Shown here: in pieces, positions 33,906 through 42,456 of the stretch
Numbering within the stretch: position 1 is the first letter of the stretch
Layout: every line of letters starts with the position of its first letter
Assembly: GCF_016862215.1 (NCBI RefSeq)
Contig: NZ_BOMN01000063.1
Coordinates: 1 to 64,000 of the forward strand
Direction of reading: 5' to 3'
DNA from: Winogradskya humida
Lineage (GTDB): Bacteria > Actinomycetota > Actinomycetes > Mycobacteriales > Micromonosporaceae
DNA length: 64,000 bases
The notes under the pieces: model-generated
Databases searched by the model: none
Seen by the model: only the letters and a program-made list of their open reading frames with translations
Told to the model about the DNA's origin: nothing
Position numbers and translations under genes: made by a program

Positions 33906-36218
33906 ATGGCCAAGAGAACGCTCGCCGTGCTGGCGGCCGCCGCGACAGTGGCGGCCTCGGCAACAGCGATAGTCACGTGGTCAGCAGCCCCCGCGCTGGC
34001 CGCCGGTCTCTCCCCCTTCGACGTCCCCGGCCGCGGTGCCACCGTCCCGTTCACCGAGCAGGAAGCGGAGAACGCGGCCACCAACGGCACCAGAACCGGA
34101 ACCAGCCGCTACTACGGTCAGCTGTCGTCGGAGGCGTCCGGCCGCGAGGCCGTCACCCTCGACGCCACCGGTGAGTACGTCGAGTTCACCCTGACCAAAC
34201 CCGCCAACGCGGTCACCTTCCGCTACAGCATCCCGGACGGCAACGGCGGCGCGGGCCTCGACGCGGCGCTCGACGTGCGGGCGAACGGCACGCTGGTCAA
34301 GTCGGTGCCGGTCACCTCGAAGTACGGCTGGTACTACGGCGGTTACCCGTTCAACAACAACCCGGGCGACACCAACCCGCACCACTTCTACGACGAGGCC
34401 CGGACGCTGTTCGGGACGACGTATGCGGCCGGGACGAAGGTGCGGATCCAGGTCGCGTCGACCGCGCAGGCGCCGAGCTTCACGATCGACCTGGCCGACT
34501 TCGAGAACGTGCCGGCACCTCTGGGGAAACCTAGCGGTGCTATTGACGTCGTCGCGGATTACGGTGCGGACCCCACCGGGGCTACCGACTCCACGGCTAA
34601 GATTCAGGCCGCGGTGAATGCCGCCGCCGGCCGCACTGTTTACATCCCGCAGGGCAACTACACGCTCTACAGCCACGTGATCGTCGACCGGGTGACGCTG
34701 GCCGGGGCCGGCCCCTGGTACACCGTGCTCGGCGGACGGCACCCCACCCAGCGCAACCTCGCCGCCGGCATCTACGGCAAGTACAACGGCAGCGGCGGCC
34801 CGAGCCAGAACGTCACCGTCAAGGACCTCGCCGTCATCGGCGACATCCGTGAGCGCAACGACGACGACCAGGTCAACGCGTTCGGCGGGGCGATGAGCAA
34901 CTCGGTCATCGACAACGTGTGGATGCAGCACACCAAGGTCGGCGCGTGGATGGACGGCCCGATGGACCGCTTCACCATCCGCAACAGCCGCATCCTGGAC
35001 CAGACCGCGGACGGCGTGAACTTCCACATCGGCGTCACCAACTCCACGGTCACCAACACGTTCGTCCGCAACACCGGCGACGACGGCCTCGCGATGTGGG
35101 CGGAGAACACGCCGAACGTCGCGAACTCCTTCACCCACAACACGGTCGTCGCGCCGATCCTGGCGAACAACATCGTCAGCTACGGCGGCCGCGACATCGT
35201 GATGACGGACAACGTGGTGACAGACACTGTCACCAACGGCGGCGGCATCCACGTCGCCAACCGCTACCCGGGCGTCAACGGGCAGACCGGCGTGCAGGGC
35301 ACGTGGACGCTGGCACGCAACACGCTCATCCGGGCCGGCAACTCCGACTACAACTGGAACTTCGGCGTCGGCGCGATCTGGTTCTCCGCCCTCAACGAGG
35401 CGTTCCAGAACCCCACGATCAACATCACCGACACGGACATCATCGACAGCTCGTACGCCGCCCTCATGTGGATCGAAGGCCAGACCAACGGCATCCACCT
35501 CGACAACGTCAACATCCAGGGCGCCGGAACGTACGCGCTGCAGGTCCAGGCCAACAGCCAGGTCAGCTTTAACAACGTCCGGGCCAGCGGCATCGCCCAG
35601 CCCAACCCGATCCACAACTGCGTCGGCGCCGGCTTCCAGATCACCCGCACCGGCACCAACACCGGCTGGTACGCCGACCCGCCCTTCTGCGGCCCCTGGC
35701 CCACCCCGCAGTGGAACAACACCGGAACTCCTCCCACCACCACACCGCCCACCACCACGCCGCCCGTCACCACCCCGCCTACTACTACTCCGCCTGCCAC
35801 CGGCAACCTCGCTCTCAACCGACCGGCAACAGCCACAGGCCAAGCCGATGTGTACGGCCCGGGCAACGCAGTCGACGGCAACGCGAACACCTACTGGGAA
35901 AGCCCGAACAACGCCTTCCCCCAGTCGCTGACGGTCGACCTCGGCCAGAGCCGCCAGGTATCGCGCATCGTGCTCAAGCTCCCGCCCGCCACGGCGTGGG
36001 CCACCCGCACCCAGACGCTCTCGGTGCTCGGCTCTTCTGACGGCTCGAGCTACTCAACCGTCAAGGCATCCGCCGGCTACACGTTCAACCCGGCCACGGG
36101 CAACACCGCCACGGTCTCGTTCACCGCGACCAACCAGCGCTACCTCCGCCTGACGTTCACCGGCAACACCGGCTGGCCCGCCGGCCAGGTCTCCGAATTC
36201 GAGGTCTACACCTCCTGA
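33906..36218 (+). CDS. Secreted GH87 alpha-1,3-glucanase with C-terminal discoidin domain
   Basis: A 770-residue secreted protein. The Sec signal is about residues 1-32 (cleavage after PALAA). Residues about 40-205 form the beta-sandwich that accompanies GH87 catalytic domains (EQEAENAATNGTRTG, SEASGREAVTLDATGEYVEF). About 210-600 are the right-handed beta-helix, with conserved acidic stretches SRILDQTADGVNFHIG and RNTGDDGLAMW that probably contain the catalytic aspartates. A Thr/Pro linker (about 603-635) leads to an F5/8-type discoidin domain (about 637-770) for glycan binding. GH87 enzymes cut alpha-1,3-glucan of fungal walls or dental mutan. The sequence aaaggga is six bases before the ATG. 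It is probably part of the importer operon, 18 bp after the glucosidase. Confidence 0.88.
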   Translation: MAKRTLAVLAAAATVAASATAIVTWSAAPALAAGLSPFDVPGRGATVPFTEQEAENAATNGTRTGTSRYYGQLSSEASGREAVTLDATGEYVEFTLTKPANAVTFRYSIPDGNGGAGLDAALDVRANGTLVKSVPVTSKYGWYYGGYPFNNNPGDTNPHHFYDEARTLFGTTYAAGTKVRIQVASTAQAPSFTIDLADFENVPAPLGKPSGAIDVVADYGADPTGATDSTAKIQAAVNAAAGRTVYIPQGNYTLYSHVIVDRVTLAGAGPWYTVLGGRHPTQRNLAAGIYGKYNGSGGPSQNVTVKDLAVIGDIRERNDDDQVNAFGGAMSNSVIDNVWMQHTKVGAWMDGPMDRFTIRNSRILDQTADGVNFHIGVTNSTVTNTFVRNTGDDGLAMWAENTPNVANSFTHNTVVAPILANNIVSYGGRDIVMTDNVVTDTVTNGGGIHVANRYPGVNGQTGVQGTWTLARNTLIRAGNSDYNWNFGVGAIWFSALNEAFQNPTINITDTDIIDSSYAALMWIEGQTNGIHLDNVNIQGAGTYALQVQANSQVSFNNVRASGIAQPNPIHNCVGAGFQITRTGTNTGWYADPPFCGPWPTPQWNNTGTPPTTTPPTTTPPVTTPPTTTPPATGNLALNRPATATGQADVYGPGNAVDGNANTYWESPNNAFPQSLTVDLGQSRQVSRIVLKLPPATAWATRTQTLSVLGSSDGSSYSTVKASAGYTFNPATGNTATVSFTATNQRYLRLTFTGNTGWPAGQVSEFEVYTS

Positions 36219-36240
36219 GAGGTTCCGCCTCGCAAGACCC

Positions 36241-36281
36241 GGGGAGGGCAGCGTCCACCGATCGCGGCCCTCCCCGTTTTT
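36241..36281 (+). terminator. Intrinsic terminator after first GH87 gene
   Basis: GGGGAGGGC (36241-36249) pairs with GCCCTCCCC (36267-36275), followed by gttttta. This is a classic hairpin and T-run and likely ends the importer operon. Confidence 0.9.
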
Positions 36282-36311
36282 AACCGCCCTCATGGAAGAA
36301 GGCGCTCCCCC

Positions 36312-39300
36312 ATGTCCAAATTCAGGCGATTTGTCGCCGCGGCGACCTCAGCCGCCCTCGTCACCATCGGCCTCCAGCTCATATCCCCCACCACCCCCGC
36401 CCACGCGGCCGGCCCCAACCTCGCGGCGGGCAAGACGTTCTCCGCTAGCAGCGTCTCCGACGTCTACGGCTCGGGCAACGCGGGCGACGGCAACGCGAGC
36501 ACCTACTGGGAGAGCGCCAACAACGCCTTCCCCCAGTGGCTGCAGGTCGACCTCGGCGCGTCGGTCAGCGTCAACCAGGTCATCCTCAAACTCCCCCCGG
36601 CAACCGCCTGGTCGACCCGCACCGAGACCCTCGCCGTGCAGGGCAGCACCACGGGCTCGAACTTCGCCGATCTGAAGGCGAGCGCCGGCTACACGTTCAA
36701 CCCGACGACCGGCAACACCGTCACCATCGACTTCGGCGCGGCGACCACGCGTTACGTACGCCTCAACGTCACCGGCAACACCGGCTGGCCCGCCGGTCAG
36801 ATCTCCGAGCTCGAGGTCTACGGCCCGGCCACCGGCGACACCCAGGCGCCGACCGCGCCCGGCAACCTCGCCTACACCCAGCCGGCGAGCGGGCAGGTCC
36901 GCCTGACCTGGACCGCGTCGACCGACAACGTGGGCGTGACCGGCTACGAGATCTACGCGAACGGTTCGCTGCTCTCCACGGTCAACGCGCTGACCTACCT
37001 CGACAACCAGCCGGACAGCGCGACCGTGCAGTACTACGTGCGCGCGAAGGACGCCGCTGGGAACTCGTCGGCGAACAGCAACACGGTCACGCGTACCGGT
37101 CAGGGTGGTGACACCACCGCACCGACCACGCCGGGCACGTTGTCGTACACCCAGCCGGCGACCGGGCAGATCCGCCTCGCGTGGGGTGCGTCGTCGGACA
37201 ACACCGGAGTGACCGGTTATGAGATCTGGCGCAACGGTTCGCTGGCCACGACGGTCAACGCGCTCACGTACACCGACACGCAGGCCACGAACGTCACCGT
37301 CTCCTACTACGTGAAGGCGCGTGACGCGGCCGGCAACGTGTCCGCGGCGAGCAACACGGTGACGCGCACGGGCACGATCACGGACGGCACGAACCTCGCC
37401 GTCGGCAAGCCGGTCACCGCGTCGTCCAGCATCTTCACGTTCGTCGCGGCCAATGCGAACGACAACGACACCGCGACGTACTGGGAGGGCAGCACATACC
37501 CGGCGACCTTGACGGTGGCCCTGGGCGCGAACGCCACCACCAGCTCCGTCGTGGTCAAGCTCAACCCAGGCACCGATTGGGGTACGCGTACCCAGACGTT
37601 CGCCGTCCTCGGCCGCGAGCAGAGCGCAACCGCCTTCACGACGCTGGTGAGCTCGGCGACGTACACGTTCAACCCGGCGAGCGGTAACACGGTGACGATC
37701 CCGGTCAGCGCGACCGCCGCCGACGTGCGGCTCAGCTTCACCGCGAACAGTGGTGCGCCGAGCGGGCAGGTCGCCGAGTTCCAGGTCATCGGCGTGCCCG
37801 CGCCGAACCCGGACCTGACCATCACCGCCCTGACGGCGTCCCCGTCCGCACCGGTCGAGACCGACGCGGTCACGCTGTCGGCCACGGTGCGCAACGCGGG
37901 CTCGGCTGCGAGTCCCGCGAGCAACGTCAACTTCTATCTGGGTACGGCCAAGGTCGGCACCGCGAACGTAGGAGCACTCGCCGCCGGCGCATCCGCCACG
38001 GTCACCGCGAACGCCGGCGCGCAGAACTCCGGCACGTACGTGCTGAGCGCCAAGGTTGACGAGGCGAACACGGTCGTCGAGCAGAACGACGCGAACAACG
38101 CCTACACCAGTCCTTCGAACCTCGTGGTGTCCCCGGTGTCGAGCTCGGACCTGGTGGCGTCGGTGTCCAGCTGGTCGCCGTCGAACCCGTCGGCCGGACA
38201 GACCGTCACGTTCGCGGTCACGCTGAAGAACCAGGGCACGGCGTCGACGGCCGGTGGCTCGCACGGTGTCACGGTCACGGTCATCGGCGCGAACGGCACG
38301 GTTGTGCGTACGCTCACCGGCTCCTGGACCGGCACCCTCGCAGCCGGCGCTTCCTCGCCGTCCATCACGCTCGGCACCTGGCCGGCGGTCAACGGCAAGT
38401 ACACGGTCCGCACGGTCGTCGCGGTGGACGCGAACGAGCTGGCGGTCAAGCAGGCCAACAACACCAGCGAGAAGCCGTTCTTCGTGGGCCGCGGCGCGAA
38501 CATGCCCTACGACATGTACGAGGCCGAGGACGGCACAACCGGCGGCGGCGCGCAGGTCGTCGGGCCGAACCGCACGATCGGTGACCTGGCCGGCGAGGCG
38601 TCCGGCCGCAAGGCCGTCACGCTGAACTCGACCGGCGCCTATGTGCAGTGGACGACCCGGGCCGCGACCAACACGATCGTCGCGCGGTTCTCCATCCCCG
38701 ACAACACGACAAGCTCAATCAATGTGTACGTCAACAATGCAGTCAACATAACGCTGCCACTCAACTCGAAGTACGCATGGCTGTACGGCAACGAGACCGC
38801 ACCGCAGAATTCCGGCTCCGACCCGCGGCACATCTACGACGAGGCCAACATCAAGCTCACGGGCTCGTTCCCGGCGGGCAGCGTCATCAAGCTGCAGAAG
38901 GACAGCGGCAACACCGGCAACATCGCGATCGACTTCATCAACACCGAGCAGGTCGCACCGGTCGCCAACCCGAACCCCGCGACGTACGTCGTACCGACCG
39001 GCTTCGACCAGTCGTCGGTTCAGGCAGCGCTGGACGCGGCCCGGATGGACAGCAGCAAGACCGGTGTCTACCTGCCCGCGGGTGACTACCAGACCTCCAG
39101 CAAGTTCCAGGTGTACGGCAAGCCGGTCCAGATCATCGGCGCCGGCCCCTGGTACACCCGGTTCTTCACCCCGCAGACCCAGTCGGAGACCGACGCCGGC
39201 TTCCGCGCCGAGGCCACCGCGAACGGCTCGACGTTCGCCAACTTCGCGTTCTTCGGCAACTACACGATCCGCCAGGACGGCCCGGGCAAGGTCTTCGACT

Positions 39301-40142
39301 TCGCCAACGTCGCCAACGTGACGATCGACAACATCTGGGCCGAGCACACGGTGTGCCTCTACTGGGGCGCGAACACCGATCACATGGTCATCAAGAACTC
39401 CCGGATCCGCGACACCTTCGCGGACGGCGTCAACATGACCAACGGCAGCACCGACAACCTCGTCGACAACAACGACGCCCGAGCCACCGGCGACGACAGC
39501 TTCGCCCTGTTCTCGGCGATCGACGCAGGCGGCAGCGACGAGATCAACAACGTCTTCTCGAACCTGTCATCCACATTGACCTGGCGCGCGGCCAGCGTCG
39601 CGGTCTACGGCGGCTACGCCAACACGTTCCGCAACATCTACATCGCCGACACCCTGGTCTACTCGGGCATCACCATCAGCTCGCTCGACTTCGGCTACCC
39701 GATGAACGGCTTCGGCGCGAACCCGCCGACCGTCTTCGACAACATCTCGATCGTCCGCGCCGGCGGCCACTTCTGGGGCTCGCAGGTCTTCCCGGCGATC
39801 TGGGTCTTCTCCGCCTCGAAGATCTTCCAGGGCATCCGCGTCAGCAACGTCGACATCATCGACCCCACCTACTCCGGCATCATGTTCCAGACAAACTACG
39901 TAGGTAACCAGCCCCAGAACATCATCCAGGACACGATCTTCACCAACGTGACCATCACCGGCGCCCAGAAGAGCGGCGACCAGTTCGACGCCAAGTCAGG
40001 CTTCGCCCTCTACGCCAACCCGCTCCCCGAAACGGGCCAGGGCCCCGCGGTCGGCTCGGTCACCTTCACCAACCTCCAACTCAGCAACAACTACCGAGAC
40101 ATCGAAAACACCACCTCAACCTTCACCATCAACCGCAACTAA
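36312..40142 (+). CDS. Large secreted multidomain GH87 alpha-1,3-glucanase
   Basis: A 1276-residue protein. Signal peptide about 1-33 (PAHAA cleavage). Domains in order: discoidin (about 35-178), two fibronectin type III modules (about 180-265 and 270-355), second discoidin-like domain (about 360-495), two CARDB-type modules (about 500-610 and 612-725), GH87 beta-sandwich (about 730-885) and beta-helix catalytic domain (about 890-1276), with NSRIRDTFADGVNMTNG and RATGDDSFALFS matching the acidic motifs of its neighbour. The catalytic domain is C-terminal, the reverse of the upstream paralog. The modules would hold the enzyme on insoluble glucan. A terminator lies between the two genes, so it has its own promoter or depends on read-through. 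Confidence 0.88.
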   Translation: MSKFRRFVAAATSAALVTIGLQLISPTTPAHAAGPNLAAGKTFSASSVSDVYGSGNAGDGNASTYWESANNAFPQWLQVDLGASVSVNQVILKLPPATAWSTRTETLAVQGSTTGSNFADLKASAGYTFNPTTGNTVTIDFGAATTRYVRLNVTGNTGWPAGQISELEVYGPATGDTQAPTAPGNLAYTQPASGQVRLTWTASTDNVGVTGYEIYANGSLLSTVNALTYLDNQPDSATVQYYVRAKDAAGNSSANSNTVTRTGQGGDTTAPTTPGTLSYTQPATGQIRLAWGASSDNTGVTGYEIWRNGSLATTVNALTYTDTQATNVTVSYYVKARDAAGNVSAASNTVTRTGTITDGTNLAVGKPVTASSSIFTFVAANANDNDTATYWEGSTYPATLTVALGANATTSSVVVKLNPGTDWGTRTQTFAVLGREQSATAFTTLVSSATYTFNPASGNTVTIPVSATAADVRLSFTANSGAPSGQVAEFQVIGVPAPNPDLTITALTASPSAPVETDAVTLSATVRNAGSAASPASNVNFYLGTAKVGTANVGALAAGASATVTANAGAQNSGTYVLSAKVDEANTVVEQNDANNAYTSPSNLVVSPVSSSDLVASVSSWSPSNPSAGQTVTFAVTLKNQGTASTAGGSHGVTVTVIGANGTVVRTLTGSWTGTLAAGASSPSITLGTWPAVNGKYTVRTVVAVDANELAVKQANNTSEKPFFVGRGANMPYDMYEAEDGTTGGGAQVVGPNRTIGDLAGEASGRKAVTLNSTGAYVQWTTRAATNTIVARFSIPDNTTSSINVYVNNAVNITLPLNSKYAWLYGNETAPQNSGSDPRHIYDEANIKLTGSFPAGSVIKLQKDSGNTGNIAIDFINTEQVAPVANPNPATYVVPTGFDQSSVQAALDAARMDSSKTGVYLPAGDYQTSSKFQVYGKPVQIIGAGPWYTRFFTPQTQSETDAGFRAEATANGSTFANFAFFGNYTIRQDGPGKVFDFANVANVTIDNIWAEHTVCLYWGANTDHMVIKNSRIRDTFADGVNMTNGSTDNLVDNNDARATGDDSFALFSAIDAGGSDEINNVFSNLSSTLTWRAASVAVYGGYANTFRNIYIADTLVYSGITISSLDFGYPMNGFGANPPTVFDNISIVRAGGHFWGSQVFPAIWVFSASKIFQGIRVSNVDIIDPTYSGIMFQTNYVGNQPQNIIQDTIFTNVTITGAQKSGDQFDAKSGFALYANPLPETGQGPAVGSVTFTNLQLSNNYRDIENTTSTFTINRN

Positions 40143-40155
40143 CCCTCCCCCGACC

Positions 40156-40188
40156 TCAGGGCCCGCGCCGATTCGGCGCGGGCCCTGA
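40156..40188 (+). terminator. Terminator after the large GH87 gene
   Basis: A 15-bp perfect stem (tcagggcccgcgccg and its complement) around the loop att, 13 bases after the stop codon, followed by atcgtt. Confidence 0.88.
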
Positions 40189-40968
40189 ATCGTTACCTAT
40201 TAATGGCTACGCGGGCACCTCACTGTGACGCTCCTCTCGGACAGGGCACTTCGGCAAAGATTCACGATGCTGGTACGGGCATAGCTCGGGTCCGCGGTGA
40301 TCGGGAAACGCCTTTAGGGAAGAACTCCCGGACGATCCGATCCAGGTTTTCGTTGCTACCGGGTTCCCACGGGGAGCGGGGGCGAGAACAATTCACTTCG
40401 GAGTGCCGCGCCTTCCCGCCCGAGTCAACCGGGTAGCGGCGCTTCCCGGACACTCGCTACAAGTCACGGAAAGCCCCCGATCGGTTATCCGGAATGACTC
40501 ATCAGCCGGAGCCCCATGGCGGCGTCCCCGGGCCTGGCGGGGCAGGTCGCGCGGACGTGGGAGGTCGTCGAGCGCGTCAAGGCAGGACACAGCCCGGCTG
40601 CCGGGACACCTTTTCGCGGTAGGGGCCACGCCGCTGATGCCTCCGATCGCGACAGGGGGCCACGCGTGGATGCCTCCGATCGGCGTGTCCGTCGTGTAGG
40701 AGTTCACCGACAGCCACCCTGGGGATCGCGGCAGTGTGGTGCGTGGCGGCCACTGCTTGCGGCGAGCCCCGGGGCCGTGGCCAGGAACGGCCCGAGGAAA
40801 GCCCGCCATCCTCGACTACCACGCCACCGAGGACCGCTCCTGGCGCCTGCACTTCTCCGCCGGCCTGGAAAGGATCGGGGCTGAACGCGTGTCGCGCCAC
40901 AGTGGCGGCCAGTGCAACCAGAGCAACCAGGGCAGCCAGGGCAGCCAGGGCGGTCCGTTGTTGGTGGG
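40189..40968. other. Intergenic region with IS remnant and short repeats, no intact gene
   Basis: Contains an IS30-like transposase remnant (see 40262-40453), a 33-bp tandem pair at about 40622-40684 (ggggccacgc ... tgcctccgatcg), and a 9-bp repeat near 40914-40955 (accagggcagccagggc). A plus-strand frame ending at 40972 reads ILDYHATEDRSWRLHFSAGL and may be another relic, but I do not recognise it. Confidence 0.6.
40262..40453 (-). pseudogene. IS30-family transposase remnant
   Basis: The minus strand at about 40303-40393 reads RPRSPWEPGSNENLDRIVRE followed by FFPKG. This matches the C-terminal catalytic signature of IS30 transposases, where HSPWQRGTNENTN...RQYFPKG is typical. Only this segment survives, and sequence on both sides is unrelated, so it is a decayed insertion sequence. 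Confidence 0.7.
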
Positions 40969-41331
40969 CTAGCAGGCGGCGGCGTACTTCACTCGCCAGC
41001 GGTTGGTGAAACGGCCCCAGTCGAACAGGTCGCCGGCAGCACGCCTGCGGTCACGCTCGTATTCGGCATCGGCCTGCGCCCGGCTGGTGTTCGCGTCACG
41101 AAACAACGCGCGTGCGGCCTCGATCCACATCACCTTGCCATCCGGTGACTGAGCCTCGGGAGAGTCACGCCGCAGCCGAGCGGTATGGCCAAGTGCTTTC
41201 CCGAAAGCCCGGCGAACTCGGTGCTCACGCCGGAAAGCCTCGGTTGCCGGAGAGTAGTTCCGGCGCCGTGTCGGGTCACGCATCCACGCCAATTCAATTG
41301 GCGTGAAGATCTCTTCCTGCACATACTTCAT
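40969..41331 (-). CDS. Unrecognised 120-residue Arg-rich protein, copy 2
   Basis: The same length as copy 1 at 26560 and about 82% identical without gaps. Conserved blocks include RDPTRRRNYS, FRREHRVRRAFGKALGHTAR and ERDRRRAAGDLFDW. Aagga lies seven bases before the ATG. The upstream 124 bp also match those of copy 1. Downstream, homology extends past the stop into the triplets agcccaccaac only. It is next to IS relics on its 3' side. Function is unknown. Confidence 0.72.
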   Translation of the reverse strand: MKYVQEEIFTPIELAWMRDPTRRRNYSPATEAFRREHRVRRAFGKALGHTARLRRDSPEAQSPDGKVMWIEAARALFRDANTSRAQADAEYERDRRRAAGDLFDWGRFTNRWRVKYAAAC

Positions 41332-41455
41332 TCCCTAATCCTTCTCAAGGGATCCCATGATCGGAAGGGTGGGTGTGCCATTGTCGGATTGAGGTAGATC
41401 ACACGTTTTTGAATGGCAAATGGCGAGTATCCGGAGAGGAGTGAAGTGATGGTGG
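41332..41455 (-). promoter_or_regulatory. Conserved upstream region of orphan gene copy 2
   Basis: Counterpart of 26437-26559. On the minus strand it contains tgccattca, ccgacaatgg and cttccgatcat in the same order and near-identical spacing. It likely includes the promoter. Similarity fades beyond 41455. Confidence 0.65.
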
Positions 41456-41871
41456 AAGGATTCTGGGAAGGCGATGATTGCCGGGCCCGTTCGTTATGAC
41501 ACGTCGACGGGTCATGGGGCGGCCGCGAGGCCGAGGGTGCACCCCGTACCCCGAGGTCGCGTTCAAGGAACCGAAAACCGGGCGCGCACCCACCCCGAGC
41601 AGCAATTCAACCGCGCCCGTAGCACCGTCCGCGCCACCGGTGAGCTCGCGCAGGAGCTAGTCAAACCGCTCGGCAGGAACTTGGGAGGTGTCGATCGCGC
41701 TTGTCCGGCGAGACATGGAATCACGGCAGTGGCGACGCTGACACGTTCCTCGGCGGCGGCATGGCCTGATGCACCTCGCGACAGCAAAGGTCACTGAGAA
41801 AGTTGGGCGGTGCGTGCAACTCTTCGGGGCGCGGTGCTCCTCTTACCGGCGACGAAGGGAGATACGACCGA
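41456..41871. other. Intergenic, no supported gene
   Basis: 416 bp between the divergent orphan gene and the sigma factor. Short frames exist but have no family features or ribosome sites. The sigma factor promoter should lie at the right end; gaaggga before 41872 is its ribosome site. Confidence 0.5.
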
Positions 41872-42456
41872 GTGGATGCCAAGGAGACCGAGAGCTTCCG
41901 CGAGTTCGTTCGCAACCGGTCGGAGTCGCTGCGATCGCTGGCGTATGTGACGTGTGGGGACTGGCAGACCGCGGAGGATGCTGTTTCTGGCACTCTGGCC
42001 CGGCTCTATCTGCGCTGGGGCAAGGTGGCCTCGCCGGAGGCCTACTCGCGCACGATGGTGGTGCGGGCGGCGATCGGCGAGAAGCGGCGGCCGTGGCGGC
42101 GGGAACGCTCAGCCGGTGACTCGCTTCCCGATGTTGCCGAGCCCGATCACACCGGCAAGATCGATGAGCGGATGCGGCTGCATGCCGCCCTGGGGCACGT
42201 GCCGAAACGGCAGCGGGCGGTGCTGGTGCTGAGGTTCCTCGAGGGCCTCAGCGTCGAGGAGACCGCCGAGGTCCTGGGGTGCCGGCCCGGCACCGTCAAG
42301 AGCCAGTGCGCGCGGGGGCTGAACACACTGCGGACCGTTCTGGCCGCCGATGACATCACCCTGCAAGCAGACGAAGGGAGCGACCATGTCCTATCACATT
42401 CAGGACGTGTTGAAGTCGGTGCGGGACACGGCACCGGAATCGCGCACGACAACTGA
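41872..42456 (+). CDS. SigE-type ECF RNA polymerase sigma factor
   Basis: A 194-residue ECF sigma factor from GTG 41872, with aaggga about ten bases upstream. Region 2 includes SFREFVRNRSESLRSLAYVT and LYLRWGKVASPEAYSRTMVV, region 4 RQRAVLVLRFLEGLSVEETA followed by EVLGCRPGTVKSQCARGLNT. It belongs to the actinobacterial SigE-like subgroup. The last 24 codons overlap the start of the next gene by 71 bp in another frame, so that gene is probably translationally coupled and may act as its partner. Confidence 0.9.
   Translation: MDAKETESFREFVRNRSESLRSLAYVTCGDWQTAEDAVSGTLARLYLRWGKVASPEAYSRTMVVRAAIGEKRRPWRRERSAGDSLPDVAEPDHTGKIDERMRLHAALGHVPKRQRAVLVLRFLEGLSVEETAEVLGCRPGTVKSQCARGLNTLRTVLAADDITLQADEGSDHVLSHSGRVEVGAGHGTGIAHDN

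Noticed and set aside
40393..40809. Minus-strand 138-codon frame in the relic gap
   Set aside because: No ribosome site or family match; it spans the 33-bp repeat and part of the IS remnant in another frame.
41478..41660. 60-codon plus-strand frame before the sigma factor
   Set aside because: Composition is Arg/Pro/Ser random, and no start signal is present.
41803..41871. Earlier ATG for the sigma factor
   Set aside because: The added residues are unlike the family; GTG 41872 is preceded by aaggga and matches the usual N-terminus.
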